Of a stretch of 64,000 bases of DNA, positions 21,500 to 30,449 are shown one piece after another. The notes beneath the pieces are model-generated. The model worked only from the letters and a program-made list of their open reading frames with translations, had not been told where the DNA came from and made no database searches. Position 1 is the stretch's first letter, and every line of letters starts with the position of its first letter. The translations under genes were made by a program, and so were the position numbers. Origin of the DNA: Sphingobacterium siyangense (GTDB taxonomy: Bacteria > Bacteroidota > Bacteroidia > Sphingobacteriales > Sphingobacteriaceae); the NCBI RefSeq assembly GCF_007830445.1, contig NZ_VLKR01000002.1, forward strand, positions 124,001-188,000, written 5' to 3'.

Positions 21500-22927
21500 T
21501 TAATTGTTGCTCCATCCACCACCTAATGAACGATACAGGTCAACAACTGCAGAAAGCTCCGCTTTTTTTACCTGAGCAAGTTCGAGCTCACTTTGCAAGA
21601 TATTGCTTTGTGCTGTAATTACTTCCAAGTAAGTGGCCATTCCTGTTTCAAATAAAAGATTGGCGTGCTTCGTTGCTTCCTTTAGACGTGTCGTTCTATC
21701 CAAAGTAATCTTTTGTTTTTCTTTCAATTTTTGAATTGAAATTAAAGCATCGGAAACTTCTCCAGCTGCTGAGATTACTTTTTGCTTGAAGATCAGTACG
21801 TTCTTTTCTTGTTCGACACGTGCCAGTTCATATTGAGTTTTCAATTCCTTCCGCTGTAAAATTGGCTGCGTAATACTTCCTGTAATTGCCCCAAATAATG
21901 AAGCCGGTAAGTTGAACCAATTGCTTGCCTTGAATGCATTTACTCCTGCTTCGGCGCTAATAACCAAGGAAGGATACATGCGTGCCTTTGCGTATTGTTG
22001 ATAAGCTTGTGAAGCTGTAATAGCCAGTTCAGCTTGTTTTACATCCGGACGATGACTTAACAAATCGGCTGGGACGCCAGTTGCTAATTCTTCGGGGAAT
22101 TGAATATTCGACAATTTCTCCCCTATTTTAATTTCCTGCGGGAGTTTTCCGCTAAGAATCTGAATGGCATTTTCCTGAATACGGATCTGTTGTTCAAAGT
22201 CTGGGATCAAGGCAGCTGCAGACAATCGCTGCGCATCGACCTGTTCCAACGCAAGCAGCGTAATGTCACCAACTTCATATTGTTGCTGGACAATGCGTAA
22301 AGTTGTATCGCTCAATTGCAAGTTTTGTTTGGCGATATCACGCAATTGATAAAGCATCAGTAGTTGATAATAACCTTGTGCAACTTGTGCAATTAATTGG
22401 GTTTGAATTACTTTTTTCGCTTCTTCTGTCTGTAGATAGGAAGCTAAAGCAGCGATATTTTGGTTTTTGATTTTACCCCATATGTCGGCCTCCCAGGATA
22501 AACCTAAGGATGCCGTATAATCTTCCACATGGTGTTGGCCTAAAAACTGCCCCAGGCTCAATCCATTCATACTATTATTGGATGGGTTGGTACTATTTCC
22601 GCGGATCTGTAGTTGGGCCGTGGGAAGATAGTTTGCTTTTGCTTGTTTCAGGCTCAGTTGAGACGCTTCTATATTTTTTAGTGCCAGTTGCATATCTAAG
22701 TTATGTTGTATAGCACTATCGATCAAGGTTTGTAAGACTTGATCCTTAAAAAAATCACGCCATGGAATAGAACCTATGCTAGTTTCCTGCGGAGCTTTAG
22801 CCTGGTCGCGGTACTGTTCGGGTAAGTTGGGGGCAAGGTGTTGATTGCTGACCAACTTATCTGTTTTGCAAGACCATGCGACAAAGGATAAGATGAAAAC
22901 CGTCAGTAATTTTGATTTACTATTCAT
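21500..22927 (-). CDS. RND efflux outer-membrane lipoprotein (TolC/OprM-like), operon 2
   Basis: About 475 residues. The ATG at 22927 (MNSKSKLLTVFILSFVAWSC) puts the lipobox at the right distance; the longer start at 22945 adds MTAFKY. Two OEP repeats with LLSHRPDVKQAELAI in the centre. It is clearly paralogous to the operon 1 channel, sharing the layout and the ending VVDLYRSLGGG. Last gene of operon 2. A weak G/C hairpin at 21432-21450 followed on the minus strand by a T-rich run may terminate it. Confidence 0.93.
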   Translation of the reverse strand: MNSKSKLLTVFILSFVAWSCKTDKLVSNQHLAPNLPEQYRDQAKAPQETSIGSIPWRDFFKDQVLQTLIDSAIQHNLDMQLALKNIEASQLSLKQAKANYLPTAQLQIRGNSTNPSNNSMNGLSLGQFLGQHHVEDYTASLGLSWEADIWGKIKNQNIAALASYLQTEEAKKVIQTQLIAQVAQGYYQLLMLYQLRDIAKQNLQLSDTTLRIVQQQYEVGDITLLALEQVDAQRLSAAALIPDFEQQIRIQENAIQILSGKLPQEIKIGEKLSNIQFPEELATGVPADLLSHRPDVKQAELAITASQAYQQYAKARMYPSLVISAEAGVNAFKASNWFNLPASLFGAITGSITQPILQRKELKTQYELARVEQEKNVLIFKQKVISAAGEVSDALISIQKLKEKQKITLDRTTRLKEATKHANLLFETGMATYLEVITAQSNILQSELELAQVKKAELSAVVDLYRSLGGGWSNN

Positions 22928-22951
22928 ATATTTAAATGCTGTCATGATATA

Positions 22952-25900
22952 CTAATTGTTTGTATGCACGGGTATTTCCAACGAAACGGCATTGTTTTCA
23001 TGTTGTTTTTGCTTTGGAGAACCTCCTATTTTCTCTTGGATAAATTGGAAGAAAATAAAGAGAATAGGGATAATAAAGAGTCCTAAAACTACTCCAGTGA
23101 ACATCCCTCCCGCAGCGGCAATACTGATTGAGTGATTTCCTTGCGCTGATGGACCTACCGCTGTCATCATTGGAATCATACCAACGATAAAAGCTAAAGA
23201 AGTCATAATAATAGGTCTCAAACGTAATCTCGCTGCTTTAAGTGCGGCACTAGGAATTGATAGTCCCTGTTTACGCCCTTGGATGGCAAATTCTACGATC
23301 AGAATGGCATTTTTGGCCAATAATCCAATCAACATAACGAGTGCAACTTGTACATAGATGTTGTTGGCAATATCAGTGAAGCTAATTGCTGCGAAGACCC
23401 CAAATATACCTGTAGGAATGGAGAGAATAACCGCCAATGGAATGATATAGCTTTCATATTGTGCCGCAAGCAGAAAATAAACGAATATCAGACAGAGAAT
23501 AAAAATCAATGTGGATTGGCCTCCGGAGACAATTTCTTCTTTAGTCATACCTGAGAACTCATAAGTAAATCCGGTCGGCAATTGTTGTTTTGCAACTTCT
23601 TCAACCGCACGGATAGCATCTCCAGAACTATATCCTGGTTTTGGTATCGCATTTATTCCAATCGAATTAAATAAGTTGTAACGAGATGCAGTTTCCGGAC
23701 CATATACACGTTCTAATTTGACTAATGTATTGATGGGAACCATGTCTCCCAATCTGTTTTTTACAAAAATACCGTCCATTGAAGTTGGTTCACTTCTATC
23801 CTTGGCATCAGCTTGAACCATCACACGATAATACTTTCCAAAACGATTAAAATCTGAGGCTTGGGCACTACCAAAATAGGCTTGCATAGTCTGTAAAATG
23901 CTTTTTGTGCTTACGCCAAGTTGTTCTGCTTTGATATCATCTACCTGGAGTTCATATTGTGGATAATCCGCTTTAAAGGTTGTGAAAGCCATCATAATTT
24001 CTGGACGTTTCATCAATTCGCCAATAAACTTTTGGCCTATGCCACTGAATTTTCCGAGTTGTCCACCGGTCCGGTCCTGCAGTACCATATCCAGACCATC
24101 CACGTTACTGAATCCTGGGACAGTAGGGAAGGTAAAGACAAAGAAATTTGCGCCTTTGATATTTGCCAATCGCTGATTGACATCGGCCATAATAGCATTG
24201 ATGTCTTTTATCTTACCACGTTCTTCATGTGGTTTAAGGAGGATAAATGCAACACCTGCTGATGGACTTGTGGATTGTGTCAAAATATTGAAACCAGCAA
24301 GTACATTTAAAGTTTTGGTAAAATCAGCATGTTGAAGTTGCTTCTCTGCTTCGGCTAATGCTCCAGAGGTACGATCCAAAGAAGCACCTGCTGGCATAGA
24401 TAAGGATACAGCAATGAATCCTTGATCCTCTGATGGGATGAATCCAGTAGGTGTTTTACGGATCATAAATACAGTCAAAAGTAGGGTAATTCCCAATCCT
24501 GCAAATGCAACCCACTTATAACGGATCAAGAAGCGTAAACTACCTAAATAATTCTTCGTCAACCGATCAAATCCGACATTGAATCCAGCGAAGAAACGCT
24601 CTTTGAAATTAAGTTTCTTGGCATCAGCATGACCATGATGCGTTGGTTTTAAGAAGAGCGCACATAACGCAGGGCTTAGTGTCAAGGCATTGATTGCTGA
24701 AATAACGATTGCAATCGCCAAGGTGAAAGCAAATTGTCTATAAAATACCCCGGTTGAACCTTCCATAAAGCCGATGGGAAGGAATACGGCAGACATCACC
24801 AATGTAATCGAGATGATGGCGCCTGTGATCTCACTCATGGCAGATGTCGTAGCAAGCTTAGGCGGGAGATTTTCATGCTCCATCTTGGCATGAACAGCCT
24901 CCACAACCACAATCGCGTCATCGACGACAATCCCAATGGCTAGTACCAGAGCAAACAAAGTCAGTAGGTTGATTGAAAAGCCGAAGAGCTGCATGAAGAA
25001 AAATGTTCCCACGATGGCTACCGGTACCGCAATCGCTGGTATCAATGTCGATCTAAAATCTTGAAGGAATAGAAAGACAACTAAAAATACCAGTATAAAT
25101 GCTTCAACTAGTGTATGTTTTACTTGGTCAATGGATTGATCAAGTGCATCTTTTGTGTTGTATAAAACGAGATATTTGACACCTTTTGGAAAGCTTAAAG
25201 AGGCTTTCTCCATGAATTTTTGAATGGCAATCTGAATTTCATTTGCATTCGAACCTGCAAGCTGCATGACCCCAATATTCAATCCTGCTTTACCGTTGAT
25301 GCGCGTATGACTCGCATAGGTATAAGATCCCAGTTCGACACGAGCGACGTCTTTGAGTTTTAATACAGAACCGTCTGTATTGGAGCGGATAATAATATTT
25401 TCGTAATCACTTGGCTGGTTGAGTTTACCTTTATATTTGATTACAAATTCAAAAGCTTCACGGCTGCTCTCTCCGAATTTACCCGGAGCAGCTTCGACGT
25501 TTTTATCTTGGATGGCGGCCATTACTTCCTCAGGCGTTAATTTATAGGTCGCCATTTGATTTGGATTGAGCCATACACGCATGGAGTAGTCTTTACTACC
25601 ACCAAATGCCAATGCTTGTCCCACGCCGGGTATCCGCTTCAGTTCAGGAATGATATTGATCTGGGCGTAATTGGTAATAAAGGTCTGATCGTATTTACTC
25701 TGATCTTCCGTATAAAGATCCAATACCATGATCAAGCTGTTTTGCTGTTTTGCGGTGGTGATCCCGGCTTGTACAACCTCAGCTGGCAATTGGCTGGTTG
25801 CCTGAGCCACACGATTTTGGACGTTTACAGCAGCTTGGTCAGGGTCTGTACCAAGTTTAAAATATACCGTAATCATTAACGAACCGTCGTTGCTGGCGGT

Positions 25901-26140
25901 AGAGCTCATGTAGCTCATATTTTCAACACCGTTGATTGACTCTTCGAGTGAGGGGGCTACGGCACGAAGGACGGTTTCGGCATTTGCCCCAGGATATAAT
26001 GCCGTTACTTGCACTGCGGGCGGTGCAATATCGGGAAACTGCTGCAATGGCAGTTTGAGGATACCAATCACCCCCAATATGACAAGTAATATGGAGATAA
26101 CGGTAGCAAGTACAGGTCTTTCTATAAATTTCTTAAGCAT
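22952..26140 (-). CDS. RND efflux permease (HAE1/AcrB-like), operon 2
   Basis: 1062 residues, full AcrB length. TM1 block MLKKFIERPVLATVISILLV, TM4 block AIGIVVDDAIVVVEAVHAKME with the proton-relay aspartates, and TM11 block PIIMTSLAFIVGMIPMM. It is very similar in layout to the operon 1 permease, but the periplasmic loops differ, which is where substrate choice is made. It lies 14 nt downstream of the adaptor gene and just upstream of the TolC partner, so all three are one transcript. Confidence 0.96.
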   Translation of the reverse strand: MLKKFIERPVLATVISILLVILGVIGILKLPLQQFPDIAPPAVQVTALYPGANAETVLRAVAPSLEESINGVENMSYMSSTASNDGSLMITVYFKLGTDPDQAAVNVQNRVAQATSQLPAEVVQAGITTAKQQNSLIMVLDLYTEDQSKYDQTFITNYAQINIIPELKRIPGVGQALAFGGSKDYSMRVWLNPNQMATYKLTPEEVMAAIQDKNVEAAPGKFGESSREAFEFVIKYKGKLNQPSDYENIIIRSNTDGSVLKLKDVARVELGSYTYASHTRINGKAGLNIGVMQLAGSNANEIQIAIQKFMEKASLSFPKGVKYLVLYNTKDALDQSIDQVKHTLVEAFILVFLVVFLFLQDFRSTLIPAIAVPVAIVGTFFFMQLFGFSINLLTLFALVLAIGIVVDDAIVVVEAVHAKMEHENLPPKLATTSAMSEITGAIISITLVMSAVFLPIGFMEGSTGVFYRQFAFTLAIAIVISAINALTLSPALCALFLKPTHHGHADAKKLNFKERFFAGFNVGFDRLTKNYLGSLRFLIRYKWVAFAGLGITLLLTVFMIRKTPTGFIPSEDQGFIAVSLSMPAGASLDRTSGALAEAEKQLQHADFTKTLNVLAGFNILTQSTSPSAGVAFILLKPHEERGKIKDINAIMADVNQRLANIKGANFFVFTFPTVPGFSNVDGLDMVLQDRTGGQLGKFSGIGQKFIGELMKRPEIMMAFTTFKADYPQYELQVDDIKAEQLGVSTKSILQTMQAYFGSAQASDFNRFGKYYRVMVQADAKDRSEPTSMDGIFVKNRLGDMVPINTLVKLERVYGPETASRYNLFNSIGINAIPKPGYSSGDAIRAVEEVAKQQLPTGFTYEFSGMTKEEIVSGGQSTLIFILCLIFVYFLLAAQYESYIIPLAVILSIPTGIFGVFAAISFTDIANNIYVQVALVMLIGLLAKNAILIVEFAIQGRKQGLSIPSAALKAARLRLRPIIMTSLAFIVGMIPMMTAVGPSAQGNHSISIAAAGGMFTGVVLGLFIIPILFIFFQFIQEKIGGSPKQKQHENNAVSLEIPVHTNN

Positions 26141-26154
26141 GTGATTTTCTAATA

Positions 26155-27357
26155 TTATAATGAATTGATGCTATCTCTTGATAAGGCTTGTGGTGTAATT
26201 TTCTGACCATCCTGAAGCAAGTCAATGCCTTTGTAGACAATTCGATCTCCCGCATTCAGTCCTTTACTTACCAGGTAGTTTGCACCACTTTTTCCAATGA
26301 CAGTAATAGGCTGTTGAACAACTTTATTTTCTTTACCAACGGTATAAACGAAGATTTTATCCTGCATTTCAAGGGTAGCAAGCTGCGGTACCAATAATGC
26401 TTGTTCATACTTCTTCTGTAGTCTTACACGCCCCGTATTTCCATTGCGTAAAACTCCCTCCGGATTGTTGAACGTTGCACGAAGTGTAATCGCACCGGTA
26501 TTTTTATCAAACTGCCCGTCCACCATATCTATTTTTCCTTTCTGATCATAAATTGTCTGATCCGAAAGAACTAGGCTGATCGGAGGGAGGTTGTGAAGCT
26601 TTTGTTGTAAGTTGCTCCCTTCTGTATTGTTTTTGAATGCGATAAAGTCATTTTCTCCCAGTGAGAAATAAACATGAAGATCTCTTACATTTGACAATGC
26701 GGTAAGTGGTTGTGCGTCTGTAGGACCAACCAAACTCCCTTGCTTGCGCTGTAATCTACCGATGTATCCTTCGGCTGAAGCCCGTATTAGCGTATATCCG
26801 ACATTGATTTTTGCAGTTTCAACGGCCGATAGTGCCAATTGTACGTTTGCTTTAGCGGCATTACGTGCGCTAATAGCTGTTTTTAGCTGGAAGTCTGTCA
26901 GTACTTTGGTATTCACCAGCTTTGTTTTCTTTTCGACTTCTAACTCCGCATTTTCCAGACTAGCTTTTGCTGCCAGTAAATTTGCCTTCGCTTGGTTTAA
27001 TTGTTCCTGATAGGGGCGGTCGTTGATCTTGAAAAGTGCTTGACCTTTAGTTACTTTGGCTCCTTCATCGACATAGATGTTTTCCAAAATTCCCTCTACC
27101 TGAGGTCTGATCTCAATATTGGCGGAAGCTTCAATAGTCGCTGGATATTCCTGGTAAACGGTCTCGTTACCGTTCTCGATGGTAACGACCGGGAGGTTAA
27201 CTGGTGGTGGATCAATGGGTTTACTTGTTCCGGTTGAGCAACTGTATAGAAAGATTGCACTCAACACATATGCCGTCTTTACGATATTAATTCGTTTAAC
27301 ACTGTTAAGTGCTGGAACGTAAATCTTTTTAAGACTTGGTGATAAATTTGTTTTCAT
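26155..27357 (-). CDS. RND efflux periplasmic adaptor (MFP), operon 2
   Basis: 400 residues. The N-terminus is longer than in the paralog: about 25 polar residues precede the hydrophobic stretch AYVLSAIFLYSC that ends in the lipobox Cys, so a start further in is possible. The mature part has the adaptor order: lipoyl half (EIRPQVEGILENIYVDEGAKV), alpha-hairpin, second half (IRASAEGYIGRLQRKQG), beta-barrel and membrane-proximal domain. It sits 78 nt downstream of the tetR gene, with an operator-like motif in between. Confidence 0.93.
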   Translation of the reverse strand: MKTNLSPSLKKIYVPALNSVKRINIVKTAYVLSAIFLYSCSTGTSKPIDPPPVNLPVVTIENGNETVYQEYPATIEASANIEIRPQVEGILENIYVDEGAKVTKGQALFKINDRPYQEQLNQAKANLLAAKASLENAELEVEKKTKLVNTKVLTDFQLKTAISARNAAKANVQLALSAVETAKINVGYTLIRASAEGYIGRLQRKQGSLVGPTDAQPLTALSNVRDLHVYFSLGENDFIAFKNNTEGSNLQQKLHNLPPISLVLSDQTIYDQKGKIDMVDGQFDKNTGAITLRATFNNPEGVLRNGNTGRVRLQKKYEQALLVPQLATLEMQDKIFVYTVGKENKVVQQPITVIGKSGANYLVSKGLNAGDRIVYKGIDLLQDGQKITPQALSRDSINSL

Positions 27358-27385
27358 GTGATATTAAAAATTGAAGTTTTGGTGT

Positions 27386-27400
27386 ATTTAACGGTGTTAG
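27386..27400 (-). promoter_or_regulatory. Candidate TetR operator upstream of RND operon 2
   Basis: Plus-strand ATTTAACGGTGTTAG, with TAAC/GTTA arms. It is identical in 14 of 15 positions to 28051-28065 upstream of tetR. A third, weaker copy (TTTAACGTTGTA) follows at 27406. Its position between tetR and the adaptor suggests repression of the pump genes. Confidence 0.55.
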
Positions 27401-27435
27401 ATTTTTTAACGTTGTATTTTTTGCTGTAAAAAAAT

Positions 27436-28035
27436 TTAGTCAGTCAGGGAGCGTGTGATGCCGTAAATAGCATCCTTTAATACTTCTTGATTGGTATTTT
27501 CGCCATTACCTTGGTTTACCAGATTGATCGAAATCAATCCATGTATAATAGACCAGTAGGTGAAATACTTTCTACAGATCAATTCTTCGGATGGATTTTT
27601 CTCTTTCATGATTTCACGGATGACATCACTTATCAATTTCCCATGGGATTCTGCACATTTATACGTTTTTTCAAATCCACAACAGGCAGTTCCCACACCG
27701 AACATTAACTGATATAATTCCCGTTCTTCGAAGGCGAAATCCCAATAGCTAAACCACATTGCTTCCAATTGCTTCTCCAGATCGGTTTCAGTTGATTTGG
27801 CTTGCTTTACTTTTTTGGCAAGCAGGAGATAGCCTTGGTTGGCAAGTTCCATCAAAATGGCATCTTTATTGGCGAAATACTCGTATATCATGGGGGCAGT
27901 ATATTCAATGATATCTGCAATTTTGCGCATACTCAGGGCTTGCCATCCTTCTTCTTTGACGATTTGGAGCGCAGCATCTAGAATATTGGTTCTATTTTCA
28001 TCTTTGAGCCGTTGTATGCGTTCTTTACTACCCAT
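27436..28035 (-). CDS. TetR/AcrR-family repressor of RND operon 2
   Basis: 199 residues. N-terminal TetR helix-turn-helix (ILDAALQIVKEEGWQALSMRKIADIIEYTAPMIYEYFANKD, about 18-58) followed by an all-helical ligand-binding/dimer domain with two cysteines (ACCGF). It is transcribed with and directly upstream of the adaptor-permease-channel genes. Nearly identical 15-nt motifs lie in front of both tetR and the adaptor gene, so autoregulation and control of efflux are likely. Ligands are presumably pump substrates. Confidence 0.92.
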   Translation of the reverse strand: MGSKERIQRLKDENRTNILDAALQIVKEEGWQALSMRKIADIIEYTAPMIYEYFANKDAILMELANQGYLLLAKKVKQAKSTETDLEKQLEAMWFSYWDFAFEERELYQLMFGVGTACCGFEKTYKCAESHGKLISDVIREIMKEKNPSEELICRKYFTYWSIIHGLISINLVNQGNGENTNQEVLKDAIYGITRSLTD

Positions 28036-28050
28036 GCTAATGTGTAAATA

Positions 28051-28065
28051 ATTTAACAGTGTTAG
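28051..28065 (-). promoter_or_regulatory. Candidate TetR operator upstream of tetR
   Basis: Plus-strand ATTTAACAGTGTTAG. The core TAACAGTGTTA is palindromic but for the centre. It lies 16 nt from the tetR start codon and matches 27386-27400 in 14 of 15 bases. Confidence 0.55.
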
Positions 28066-28125
28066 GCAAAAGTGATACTTTTAATTTTATTTATTGACAT
28101 CTAAAAGTCATTAAATAAAAAGGCC

Positions 28126-29439
28126 TTATTTTTTCGGTTTGGAAGAAGCGTTTTCAGGGCTTGCAGCAAGGGTTACAATCTGTTTTATGCGATTCTTTTC
28201 TTTCTCAGTTAGGGGAAGTGCCTGTTCGATGATAGGGAGAATTTCCGTACTTTTTTCCGATTGTAATAACAGGTCGATGAAACCAAGATAGGTGCGGATA
28301 AGGTCTGTTTTAATGCCGAAGAAAATGCGTGGATCTACAATATATAATTCCTGTACTAATGCTAACAATAGGTTTTTTCTTTTTTTATCCTCTTCCGAGT
28401 TGTTGTAGGCGGGTAGTAGGCCCTTTCTTTCAAGATCTGTTAATTTTACAGCGACAGCGTGCTCAAGTACATATTTTTTTTGCTTTCTATCGAGTAAATC
28501 ACGTAATTCAGCAAGTAAATTTCGATAAATAACTTGTTTGGCTTTCCCCGAGAAAAGATTATCTTCTGTAGATAGGAGGATATCTTGTTGTTCGAAATGA
28601 TCAAAGAAAGTAGATTCCACATAGACAGAGTGGTGGAAATTGATCGCGTTATTATTGAAACTGCTAAGTACTTTGGCAATTTCCTTTTTATCACTATTAA
28701 GAAAATAATAATAATATCGATCACCAATTTGCTGGTTCCAGCGAATGTAATTGATGGTGAAATGATAAGAAGTATCACGATCCGGGCTATAGCCTGTCCA
28801 CGAAAGCTGGTCTGTCTCCTGGATTAAATGATCATAAACCAACAGCTTTCCATTGACGCGTATGGCGTAATCCCTTTCCTTATTCAAGTAAAGAAACCAA
28901 CCGAATTCTTGTGCGAGGAAATTGTTAAAGTCATCGCTTTCAAAAACAGTAGCATTAAGTCCAAAAACGCCTTCAAAAGTAACTTGTGTTCCTGTATTTT
29001 TATGTCCTACCGGCGAGCTTTCACTGATATCGTATTGCTCTTTACTTTCGCGATCGATTTGAATTCGGTAGTTTGAGAAATATTCATCCTTCTGAAAAAC
29101 AGTATTCCAAATTGCACGCGTTGCAAAAAGCGAGAAAGAAAATCGGCCCTTTCCCTTTTTTCCTCTTGTATAGGAGCTGCGTTTGAGGCTGTTCTTTTTT
29201 ATAGAATCCAAAAAGTTTCCAAATGAGGAAGAAAGTGTCTCTAGGGGTATGCCTTCACCATTGTCCTGTATGCTTATACGATTAATGTAGCCTAATTCAT
29301 TACTGTCTATGGAGAGTTCGATCTGTGTGGCTTTTGCATCAAATCCATTCCAGATATATTCAGCAATGGCATGTTTAGGGTCTTTGGGAAGTCCTGCAGA
29401 TTCGATACTTTGGTTGGTTATTTTTGTGCTCCTCTTCAT
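28126..29439 (-). CDS. GHKL-type ATPase (HATPase_c_3, MutL/MORC/Hsp90-like)
   Basis: 437 residues. The N-terminal 200 residues have the Bergerat ATP-binding fold: N-box AIAEYIWNGFDAKA (E27, N31, D34), G1 box DNGEGI (59-64) and G2 region GKKGKGRFSFS (93-103). This resembles stand-alone HATPase_c_3 proteins rather than histidine kinases, since no receiver or DHp domain is present. The remainder is mixed alpha/beta with a charged, helical C-terminus (residues 330-437, Lys/Glu-rich) of unknown role. It is a single gene with no MutS or restriction partner nearby. Proteins of this class occur in DNA repair and in some phage-defence genes, but nothing here decides between these. Confidence 0.85.
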   Translation of the reverse strand: MKRSTKITNQSIESAGLPKDPKHAIAEYIWNGFDAKATQIELSIDSNELGYINRISIQDNGEGIPLETLSSSFGNFLDSIKKNSLKRSSYTRGKKGKGRFSFSLFATRAIWNTVFQKDEYFSNYRIQIDRESKEQYDISESSPVGHKNTGTQVTFEGVFGLNATVFESDDFNNFLAQEFGWFLYLNKERDYAIRVNGKLLVYDHLIQETDQLSWTGYSPDRDTSYHFTINYIRWNQQIGDRYYYYFLNSDKKEIAKVLSSFNNNAINFHHSVYVESTFFDHFEQQDILLSTEDNLFSGKAKQVIYRNLLAELRDLLDRKQKKYVLEHAVAVKLTDLERKGLLPAYNNSEEDKKRKNLLLALVQELYIVDPRIFFGIKTDLIRTYLGFIDLLLQSEKSTEILPIIEQALPLTEKEKNRIKQIVTLAASPENASSKPKK

Positions 29440-29514
29440 CGTAAAGGCGGTTTAGCTTAAAACTTGTAAAAAAGATGGAAATAATTTGGTCGATTAATTC
29501 CATTTCAATGTACA

Positions 29515-29789
29515 CTATTTTTTAGATCTCTTGATTAAAAATGTGAAAAAATAAGCAAGTCCAAATAGATAATAGGATCGAAAAGAAGACAAATAAAATT
29601 GAAACTACTTCGATTCTCAGGTTCAATTGAGCGTTTGCCGCCAATATATTCATAAAAAGGAATTGGAAAGCCCAATCTGTCATTTCCATCGGATGGACTA
29701 TCGCATTTAGCGAAGAGAATGGTGGCCGCAACTGTCATTACACTAAAAATTACCCAAGTTTTCTTTGGGGAATTTGAAACTATCTTCAT
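29515..29789 (-). pseudogene. Small membrane protein with likely C-terminal frameshift
   Basis: The first frame (29535-29789, 84 residues) starts MKIVSNSPKKTWVIFSVMTVAATILFAK with a clear signal or TM segment, then DRLGFPIPFYEYIGGK, and stops in a hydrophobic region. Another frame over the last 40 bases reads LFGLAYFFTFLIKRSKK and stops at 29515, a typical second membrane helix with a basic tail. A one-base insertion or two-base deletion around 29545-29560 would join them. So either the natural protein ends in LLIFSHF or a frame change has removed the tail. Family not recognised; two membrane helices expected. Confidence 0.5.
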
Positions 29790-29836
29790 GGTTACTGGGC
29801 TTTAAGTAGTTTAAAATTACATAATATCATGTGGAG

Positions 29837-29861
29837 ATGTATACTTTTCATTCGTATACAT
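29837..29861. promoter_or_regulatory. Inverted repeat in a divergent promoter region
   Basis: Perfect 8-bp arms ATGTATAC/GTATACAT with a 9-nt spacer, located between the divergent genes at 29789 (minus) and 29939 (plus). Possible operator for an unknown regulator. Confidence 0.35.
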
Positions 29862-29938
29862 ATGGCCATTGACGGCTAAAGTTGATGTGTTGATATAGAA
29901 GTTGCTTTTTTGGTAGAAAATATACCTAAATTTAGTCT

Positions 29939-30394
29939 ATGCTTATAGAAACTTTAAAAAACCTTTTCCGACGGGACTTAAACAGGCTGCGTGATGAAAT
30001 TTCTTTGTACAAACAGGAAGGAAATATATGGCTTATTGAACGTGATATTTCCAATTCAGCTGGCAACTTATGTTTACACCTGATCGGAAATCTTCAAACA
30101 TATATTGGTACTGAAATAGGCAAGACTGGGTATATCAGAGATCGAGCGGCTGAGTTTTCGTTAAAAGACATTCCTCGAACACGATTATTAGATCAGATAG
30201 ATGATACGATTGATGTGGTTACACGTTCTCTGGATCTGTTGTCGGAGGAGAACCTTCTTGAGATATATCCCATACTCGTGTTTGAGGAAAAAACAACAAC
30301 GCAGTATTTGCTTGTTCATCTGACCACCCATCTAACTTATCACCTTGGCCAAATAAACTATCACCGGCGACTGCTGGATCAACCTGAGGTATAG
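29939..30394 (+). CDS. DinB-family protein (DUF1572-like)
   Basis: 151 residues, a four-helix DinB-like bundle. The metal-binding histidine positions are visible in LCLHLIGNLQTYIG (about residue 47) and near the C-terminus in LVHLTTHLTYHLGQINYHRRLL. DinB proteins hold a divalent metal and include bacillithiol and mycothiol transferases. This one is close to the DUF1572 group and its substrate is unknown. It is followed by a GNAT gene after 55 nt, possibly in one transcript. Confidence 0.85.
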   Translation: MLIETLKNLFRRDLNRLRDEISLYKQEGNIWLIERDISNSAGNLCLHLIGNLQTYIGTEIGKTGYIRDRAAEFSLKDIPRTRLLDQIDDTIDVVTRSLDLLSEENLLEIYPILVFEEKTTTQYLLVHLTTHLTYHLGQINYHRRLLDQPEV

Positions 30395-30449
30395 TTAATG
30401 TATTGGTAAACCTATTCTTGTTCTACAACATAGGAAACAAATTTATAGT

